From Vanilla planifolia (Eukaryota > Streptophyta > Magnoliopsida > Asparagales > Orchidaceae), in NCBI GenBank assembly GCA_023846275.1, contig JAIUJO010000072.1, forward strand, positions 144,501 to 208,500: a stretch of DNA of 64,000 bases. Direction: 5' to 3'. Under the pieces are notes generated by a model. That model worked only from the letters and a program-made list of their open reading frames with translations. It was not told the origin of the DNA and made no database searches. The number at the start of each line of letters is the position of its first letter. Position 1 is the first letter of the stretch. A program made the translations under genes and the position numbers. This document shows positions 55,201-64,000 of this stretch, piece by piece.

Positions 55201-56639
55201 TAATAGTAGAACATGTTAAATATAATATACTTATAATCTTTGAATTTATCTTTCCCAAACAATTTAACTCATTTTCTCAAACGTTTTGCTTCAAATTCAT
55301 TATGTCACTATAAGCTCGGATTCTTCTCTTATTTGACCTTTTAATCCTTTTGTTTGGCTTTATTATAATTCTTTGTTTATTTTATTTTTTAATAGTATTT
55401 ATGTATATATTATAATAATAATTTATTATTATTTATGCTTATTTGCTTTTACAATTTGCAAAATGTTCAAATGTGGTTTGATATAAAAAAAATACATCGT
55501 TGGATTTTTGTCAATGAGTTCTATTAAATTAAATAATCATTTTATATTTAAATTTTCTATTTATTTAATTATTTGGCATACATATGTGACATTAATTTTG
55601 ACATGATTTGATAATGTAGGATATTACACTCTATCTTCTTATTTCCTTCGAATGTAAATTTCCTATATATTTTCTCATTTTTTGAAATTGTTCAATTTGA
55701 ATATGTTATATTACTTCATAACTCCATATCTCCACTTGTATGAACTTTAAATGGATTTGAAATTGAGATATTACATTTCTTCAATTTCTTTTATTTTTAT
55801 GTTTAACATATTTTTTCTCAATCTTAAAATAATATGTTATTTTATTATTGTTATTACTTAATTTTGTAATTCAAAGTAATTTGAAATGAGGATCGATAGA
55901 GATGAAGTAAATGATGTTAAACTATTCTAGATTAGCACAATGTAGTTAAATCTTCATTTTTTATTTTTTAAAATATTTTATTTTATAGTTTTTAAGCTTA
56001 CATAAAGTGGAATTTGAATTTGAACTTTATTTTAGGATGGAGGACATTTCATTAAGCTTTTACCATCTTGGAATGTGACCTTCTCTTACAGTTTATCACA
56101 TTTCTTAAAGGTTTTGTATTGATTTATTTTTGTAACTATAGAACTCTAATTCTTCCCTTATGTGACCCTTACATAAAATTTATTTTACCATATCATAATG
56201 CTTTGATTTATCATAATTTAGCTTTACTATATATGTTCTTAATAGTAAAAATATATATGACTAATCTTTTTTTTTATTTTTTACTTGGATGATTCTTAGT
56301 AATTTCAAAATTCATGTGATCGAGATGAAACAAATATTGTTAGACTCATATCTACTACCTCAATCCAATTTAATGTTAATTTTCATTATTTTAAAATTCT
56401 TATTTTTCAGCTATATTGTTATGCTTTACATGATATTTTTATTCATACTTAATTTGATGATTGAGGTTGTTTAACTAGATCTCCTTAACATCTTGGAATG
56501 TTCAACAATTTTTTTCTTTTATTTATCTTATTTTAAATTAAAACAATTCACTTAATACTGAAAATGCATATTTGTAGTTATTTATAAATATTTCTTTTGC
56601 AATTTACAAAATTTCAAATATGATTTGACAAAGAAGAAA

Positions 56640-57750
56640 AAGCTTCATTTGAGTCATCTCAAAAGGTTTTATCAAAAAAAATATTTTTTTGAATATCTTT
56701 TTTTGTAGATTCGACACAATTTATGAGTTATACGCATTCATTTCAAATTTGATGATCTAGGACATTATAGTTTATCTCATTGGTATCTAAGGATGCATCT
56801 TTCTTGAACAATTCGTCTAACTTTCTTCAACCTTTTTCTTTGATTCGCTTATATTACTTTCTAAGTATAAGTCTCATCTATGTTTACCTTCAAGATTTTT
56901 TTTGTCAAATTTCATTTCATCAATTTACATTATTTTTGCTTTAATGTATATTTTCCTAATGTTAAAAAAATTTGTTGTTGCTATTTTTCCATATTTAATT
57001 TCATAATTTTTAATACTTAAAAATAACGTTTGATTTAGTTAAAACAAATATTATTAATCTAGCTTTGGTGAGCATAATCCATTTAAATTTTTACATTTAT
57101 GATTTTAAATTTTTTTATGGTATTTAGCACTACTTTGTCTGTCATTTGATTCATACCATATTTTATGGTAGAGTATGTTACCCTCAAACTTCTTAGTATC
57201 TCAGAATTCTAATTTCTTTCATATTTTATCACTTTTGCAAAACTTTATCACAATTTTTTTTTTGTAATAACGAAACTCAAATTCTCCATTCTTGTGTTCT
57301 TTACATTACATTGATTTGGTCATATAACATTGCTTCAATTTATTTTATTTGATGTTTAGCATGTTTTTTCTTATCATTAAAAATAATTTATTATTATTTT
57401 TATATTTTTATTTGGTTAAACCATTGTAATTTCAAATGAGGTTAAATCGAGACAGAACAATCATCATTGGGCTTTTGTAAATAACCTGATACAAATTAAA
57501 TTTCCATTTCTGTTATTCTAAATTTTTTTAAAAGGTTTTTGCAAATTTTACTAGACATTTTGATTAGTGCCTAACTTAGCAGTCAAGAATATCACACCTA
57601 ATCAACTTAGTATTTTGTAATGTAACATTTTTTTATAATTTCTCTCATTTCTAAAAATCTTTTTTTTAGATTTGGGTGTTTCTATGAAGCTCTAATTCTT
57701 TACTAATATTAGCTTCATTATATTTTTTACTTAAATTAATAACTATTATT
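56640..57750 (+). repeat. Higher-order repeat segment, copy 1 (~2.5 kb period)
   Basis: This segment shares private variants in order with 59205-60260. GTTTTATCAAA occurs at 56666 (partner 59233), GAGCATAATC at 57070 (59581), TAAACCATTG at 57417 (59936) and GATTTGGGTGT at 57669 (60192). Offsets of 2511-2567 bases equal about six monomers. Between and beyond the two segments the resemblance is not clear, so the duplication is older or more eroded than the one at 39357-44850. Confidence 0.7.
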
Positions 57751-59204
57751 ATAATTTAATTATTTTTACATAAGTAATTCATGTAATATAAACACATTCG
57801 ACTAGCTCTATCCAACAAAATATTCTTTTTTATGTATTAAAATATTTTTTTTTCATTTGTTTGGGCATGTTTTGAGAGAAATTTTTATTTTTAAATTTTC
57901 CTTAGTATTCTCGAATAAAATTTTTCTCATACAATCTTACTCATTTTTAACATCTTTCACTTTGATTTTGTTATATTACTATTTAACTCTAAACCTTATC
58001 TCATGAGATGTTTACATCACTTTTATTTGGTTTTATAGATTATTTTAAATATCTTATTTTAGCTTTAAAATTTATTTTCATAATTTCAAATTTCATAATT
58101 TATGACTATTTTTTTTTGTTAACTTTAACAATTCGTAGAAACCCAAACCAATATCTGTTAGAGACAAAATAAATATAGTTGGATTCACATTTCTTATGAT
58201 TATTTATATTTTAAATTAGTTCTTTTATAGTTTTGGCATTTTGTGCAAGTAATTTTGATTCTTAAATAAATTAAAGATCAAGGATGCTACAAATGATCTC
58301 ATTCATATCATAGCAATCAAATTTTGTACATAATTTATCTCATTTTCCAAAATATTTTGCTTTTTTTTGGCTATATTTATGTTAAAGTCTAACCCTCCTC
58401 ACATTTGAAAAGAACAATGCCTTAATTTGGTCAAATTAAGTTTCTCTCTTTGTGATTTATTTTAGCTTATATATTTATTTACTTCATAGTAAAAAATATA
58501 ATTTATTATTATTTTTACTTTAGTTTGCAAATTCATAGAATTCAAAATGAGGCTTCATCAGGGAAATAATTTGGACACACCTCAAAGAACTCTATCCAAT
58601 TAAATATTAATCTTTATACTATTAAATATTCCATCTTTTTTACTTTTTGCATGCTTTACGTGCCAATTTTATTTGTACTTCATTTGACATTAAAAAATGT
58701 TAAACTCTATCTCTTTCAAATATTTAAACGCAAATTTATCAAAGAATTTATTATATTTCTTTAATTTTTATCTCTTTTATATGGTTTCAAAACTACGAAA
58801 TTCTAATTATCCTTTTGTTTAACATTTATATAACTTTCCTTCATAGAAATTCCAAATGAGGCTTGATGAAGATGAAACAAGTATAATTCATTTTCATATT
58901 TCTTAATATCTAGTGAGTAAATTTTAATAATTAATAACATTAAATACTGTCAACGTATGATCTTTGAACTAAACTTTTCTATGTAATTAATTACATTTCT
59001 TGAATTATTTTGCTACGATTTTGTTACACTACTACGAAAATCTAATTTTCCTCTCATGTTACCATGACATCACCACACTTTTATTTTAATTGATTGCATA
59101 TATTACTCTAATTTCATTTTTAAAAAATTTGCTTAATATTAAAATATTAATTTATAATTATTTTTGTATGTTTACAAAAACTCAAATGTTATTTTATAAA
59201 GATG

Positions 59205-60260
59205 AAAAGATTAATTCAATTCATCTCTAAGAGTTTTATCAAACAAAATCTTTTTCAATTTTTTAAATATTTTTTCTAGATTTGGCATACTTTATCAGTT
59301 GTTCTATTCATTTCGTACACAATTTATTTTATTTCATTATTGTTTTTCTTTGATTCATTATATTGCTCGGTATCTCTAACTCATGTTTACCATGACCATT
59401 AAATTACTTGGTTTTGTGAAATTTCATTACTTCAACTTATGGAATTTCTTATTTAATATAGGTTTTCTTAATATCTAAATACCTTATTATGATTATTATG
59501 TTTATTTAATTTCTTAATTATTAGTAATTTCAGATAATGTCTAATTTAGTTGAAACAAATGTTATTTACCTAGTGTTGATGAGCATAATCAAATAAAAAA
59601 GTCACATTTATGCTTTTTTATATTTTATTTTATGGTGTTCTAGATTGATTTACATGAAATTAGGATTCATACCTTATTTTCAGATCAAGGATATTATGCA
59701 CAAGCTTCTTAATATCTTGGGATGCAAAATTTACTTTAGAATTTATCACTTTTATTAAAATTCATTGCAATATTATTTTTTATAATCAAGAAACTCTAAT
59801 TCACCATTCTTTTGGGATTTACATTGCATTTGTTTGATCAAATTTCTTTGCTTGAATGTATTTTATTTCAAATTTATCAAATATTTTCTAATTATTAAAA
59901 AATACTTCTTTAATATTTTTACATTTTTATTTTGGTAAACCATTGTAATTTCAAAAGTGGTTTGATGGAGAAAAAACAACTATCATTTGGTTTTGACAAA
60001 CAACAAAAACAAAATTAAACTTACATTTTTGTTATTTTAAATACTATTTTTTCAAATTTTTTGCCACAGTTTATGATATATTTTAATTTGTAAATAGTTT
60101 AATGATAGAGAATATTACCCTAAATCTACTAAGTATCTTGAATTACAACTTTGCCATATAATTTATCTCATTTCTAGAAATGTTTTGCTTTGATTTGGGT
60201 GTCTCTCTATGAAGCTCTAAATCTCTATTGATGTGAAGTTCAACTCATACTTTTTTTGTT
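59205..60260 (+). repeat. Higher-order repeat segment, copy 2
   Basis: Partner of 56640-57750. The strongest shared stretch is the end of one monomer and the start of the next around 59930-60000: TAAACCATTGTAATTTCAAA, then AACAACTATCATTTGG here against AACAATCATCATTGGG in copy 1. It is followed by GATTTGGGTGT and TATGAAGCTCTAA in both. Confidence 0.7.
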
Positions 60261-61887
60261 ATATTGCTTTTCAATAATCTATCTCTCATTGACGTTATTA
60301 TATTTCTTATTAATAAAAGAAACGTTATTAATATTGTATTAGCTTATTTTACTAGAAAATCTTTATTATATTTTTTCCCTTTATTCAACTCTTCTTGATG
60401 GGCACTATCTAATTAATTTTTTTGTTATATTAATAAAAATTTTATTTGCTATAATTTCGCAATGCTTGATGATTCATTTCAATTTCAACAAATTTAACGA
60501 TCTAGGATGTCACACTCAATTGCTCAATCGCCTAAGTACCCTAGAATGTAACTCTTCAAGAGCCCGATATTACTATACTACTTCACATCACCTGAAGTGA
60601 GACATTTGAATCATTTTCAGGACATATGTTACATCAATTCATCTCAGTTTGATTGTAACATATAATTTCCTTATTTCAAAGTAGTAATTAAATGTTATTT
60701 CTTTATGCATTTGGAAATTTGTAGTAATTCTCGGTGTGCTTTGATCTAGATGAAACAAATGTAGTTGGGTGCAACTCAATGAGATCTATCGAAATAAATA
60801 TTCTTTTTATGTATTTTATTTATAAAGGTTTTGTTATGCTTTGCGAGCCATTTCAATTTTTAATTAATTTTATAATGAAAAGATTACACATGATCTCCTA
60901 AGTGCTGTAAAAGTTAATTTTTTTCAAAAAATTTAGATAATGTTTTCAAACATTTTGCAATATTTTGTTAATTACCAACAAACTTTGATTATGATCTCAT
61001 TAAAGCTTTATATTTTTTTAATTTATGGCATTGCATTGCCTCATTTGATCTCATTTTAGCCTAAGCATATACTTCTTTAACTTTTAAAAATTAATTAATA
61101 ATTATTTATACTTATTTAATTTTACATTTTAAGGAAATTCCAAATGAGGTCAAATGGAGGCAAAAAAATATCTTTAGGCTTGTCTCGATGAGCTAAAACA
61201 TATTAAAAGTTAATCATTATATTCTTAAAACAATTTATTTCCTAATATTTTCGTATATTTTATGAGATATTTTAATTTATATGTGATTTCACTAACCAAG
61301 ATGTTACTCTTTATCATCATAGTATCTTTGAATTAACTATCCCAAAATATTTATCCCTTTTCTTCTATTTTATAATTTAATTTTGTTATATGATGATATG
61401 ACTATAAATATTTCCTATTGTGACTTTTATATTACTTTCATTTGGTTATATTAAATTACCTAAATTTATTTCATTTAAGTTTTAATATATAATTAATTAA
61501 TATTAGAATAATAATTTTTTAATATATCACAATTTACTAACATAACCGATAGTTATTTCAATCGATATCTCAATAAGATGAAACAAACCTCATCTAAAAT
61601 GTCTCAACTTGCTTTATTTCATGAAAAAGTAATTTTTTGTTTTCAAATTTTTTAAAGTTTTTACTCCTTTTAACGAGAGTTTGTTTTGCATAATAGTAAA
61701 TGATTGATATCCTCTTGCATGACCATTACCTTTGTATGATTTGAATATATTATGTTACTTCAAATTTTCTTATTTCAAATTTTATATATTTTTACTTAGT
61801 TTTGAAATAATAATTTTTATGACATATATTTATTAACTTTTGCACTTTATAGTAAGAGTTATGAACAAGTTAAAATAAGTACTATTA

Positions 61888-61905
61888 AGCTCATCTCGAT
61901 GAGCT
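61888..61905 (+). other. Near-perfect palindrome at dyad / landmark
   Basis: AGCTCATCTCGATGAGCT has perfect 8-base arms around a two-base centre. It is the right arm of the monomer dyad together with the first bases of the landmark, and shows that this part of the monomer is a small palindrome in its own right. Confidence 0.7.
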
Positions 61906-64000
61906 TTATCAAATTTAATATTTTATTTTACGTTATTATCTATTTTGTCTCTATACTTTCAGCATGTTGCAAGACACCTTTTGAATCTTAATTTTTCAAG
62001 GTCAAGTATGTTATGCTCTATCTCTTTAATATCTTGAAATAAAATTTTCTCACATAATTTGTACTATTTCTAAAAATATTTTACTTTTACTTGGATATAT
62101 TACAATTTAACAATAAACCTCTTCTTATGTAACCTTTAAATATCTTTTATTTTGTAGTGCTATATTCCTTCTATATGCCTCATTTTAACTTTAGACTCCT
62201 CTTGACATAACAAAAGTCATTAGACTCTTCTTGACAAACTCTTACTAATTAAAAATTCATTTTTCTTTCTTAGGAATTTCATTCCACTTATTACTAATCT
62301 TTATATAAACTTTTTATTCGTACCACATTTGAAGTATTCTAATTAAATTTTACAAATTCTAACAACCTTTTCATCAATTTTGTTACATTATTTTGGAACC
62401 CTAAATCTCTTCTTGTGTGATGTTTACATGTTTTTTATTAGGTTGTATAATTTGAATAATCATTTAAATTTTATTAAAACTTAATTAATTTTAAAATAAT
62501 AAAATTTTCTTATTAATTCTTTTTTACTTTGATAATTTAAGTGAAAACAAAATGTGATTTAATTGAGTTAAAACTGTAGTCATTCAACTCATCTCGATAA
62601 GCTCTACTTAATTAAAACAAATTTTATTTTTACAATTTTCCAACATGTTATGAGACATTTGAATACGTGAATGTTTTGGTGATTGAGGGTATTACAATTG
62701 ATCTAAGTATCTTAGAATACAAGTTTTCCATATAATTTGTCCTTTTTCTTACAAGTGTTACTGTAATTAGGTTATATTACTTTAAACTCTAATTCTCATC
62801 TCAAGTGAACTTGACATCATTCTGACTTTTTCATATTATACTTCTTCAGTTCATCTCATTTTAGGTTTAACATATTTAATTGATTAATATTACAATGATA
62901 TTTTATAATTATTTACTTATATTTATTTTTTGCAATTTCCAATAATTTATAATAATGTTTAATCAAGAGGAACAAACATCATTAGGCTTATCTTAATGAG
63001 CTATATCTAATAAAATATATTTTTTTTAAAATCATAAATATTTTATTTTCCAAGGTTCTAACATGCTTTACGAGACATTCAATTCATAGTTGATTTCACA
63101 GTCAATTCTATTATACTCTAACTCATTAGTATTTTATAATTCTACTTTCTAATACAACATAACACTTTTGTTAAAATGTGTCGCTTTCATTTCTATATTA
63201 GTATGTTACTCTAGTTATCCTCTTGAGCGACAATTGGATCATTTTTATATGGTTATATTTTATTATATTAACTTATCACATATTTTCTTTAATATATATT
63301 TACTTAATATTATAGTTATGTTTCTCATTATTTGTGCTTATTAAATTTGCTAATGTGCCATATTTCTAATTGAGGCCTAATCAAAATGTAATAAGCCTAA
63401 TTGGATAAACCATTAAATAAAACTTTCTTGTATAATTTTATTATTTTTATAAAAGTTTTTATTTCGTTTGCATATATTATTATATAACTTTATGTCTCCT
63501 CTCATGAGACCACTAAATCCCCTTGATTTGTGCATATTATATTATTTCAAATTAATTCGTGTCAAGTTTAATAAATGCTAACTTGTTATTGTAATAACTT
63601 CTTATTATTTAAGCTTATTTATGCTGGTAAATCACGATGATTCTAAACAAGGTAGGGTCGAGCTAAACAAAATACTTGTATTAATCTTGTTGAGATCTTT
63701 TAAATTTAATGTTCATTTTCATATATTTTATTTTCCTATATTTTTGCAACCTCTATAAGGCATTTTTATTCTTATCAAATTATATGATTGAGGATTTAAA
63801 ATTTGATCTCCATAGTATCCTTGAATGCAAGTTTCTTATTTGTTTTGTATCATTTCTTCAAAGTTTTCACTTTGAGTTCGATATATTATAGTGTAACCTA
63901 AAGGATCCTATCATGTGATATTTTAATTGCATTGATTTGGTTATAGTGCATTACATCAATTTATATCTTTTGTATGGTCTTAGCATATTTTACATGCTAT

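Larger units (their letters stand above)
52206..64000 (+). repeat. Satellite array, direct orientation (block D4)
   Basis: Nearly thirty D monomers run to the right edge of the window, with the usual order of blocks. Landmarks include AAGCTCTGTCTAATTAAAT near 53922, CTCTATCCAATTAAATATT near 58590, GAGCTTTATCAAATTTAAT near 61901 and AAGCTCTACTTAATTAAA near 62600. The right-hand half has related unit pairs about 2.5 kb apart. Short + strand frames at 56068-56292, 56289-56474 and 63709-63891 are satellite shadows. No gene is supported. Confidence 0.9.

Noticed and set aside
56068-56474. Two consecutive overlapping + strand frames resembling a small operon
   Set aside because: Both follow the satellite monomer in block D4; the context is eukaryotic satellite DNA.

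Overview
This 64 kb window is eukaryotic, gene-poor and very AT-rich. Roughly nine tenths of it is one old, strongly diverged tandem repeat with a monomer of about 0.41 kb. I found no protein-coding gene, rRNA, tRNA or intact transposon that I can defend. Long satellite arrays, CpG sites decayed to TpG/CpA and the lack of genes fit heterochromatin of a large, cytosine-methylated genome. A plant is my best guess, but no gene is present to confirm this and no species can be named.

I call the strand that reads GAGCTCTATCTAATTAAAT the direct strand (D). A D monomer reads, in order: this landmark; a T-rich tract; a TTTGGCATG-like box; a GATGATCAAGGATGTTACAC-like block; TTTATCTCATTTC; two copies of a TTTGATTTGGTTATATTAC-like block about 65 bases apart; a second TTTATCTCATTTC; an AT tract; TTTATGCTTATTT; and finally a short dyad, ATCGAGATGA ... 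TCATCTCGAT, just before the next landmark. These are by-eye majority readings; single copies differ a lot.

Layout: D 1-4932; non-repeat island 1 at 4933-9693; reverse (R) 9694-23276; D 23277-25674; R 25675-27490 with a large AT microsatellite at 26487-26872; D 27491-28572; R 28573-51334; a scrap of D 51335-51470; island 2 at 51471-52205; D 52206-64000. The orientation therefore switches repeatedly, and at several switches the same part of the monomer lies on both sides (fold-back junctions).

Inside the arrays there are traces of higher-order duplication: a seven-monomer tandem block of about 2.8 kb at 39357-44850, and a pair of related segments about 2.5 kb apart at 56640-60260. There are also units shortened or partly duplicated locally. 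The short reading frames in the window are by-products of the satellite: its D strand is T-rich and comparatively poor in stop codons, so frames fall mostly on the + strand in D blocks and on the - strand in R blocks.

The two islands are the only places with different sequence. Island 1 (4.8 kb) looks like decayed unique or transposon-derived DNA, with one suggestive but broken reading frame. Island 2 (0.7 kb) holds the most protein-like stretch in the window: two overlapping - strand open frames of about 71 and 76 codons, CpG-containing and of ordinary composition. I do not recognise the family. No gene system is visible; the interest lies in the architecture and evolution of the satellite.
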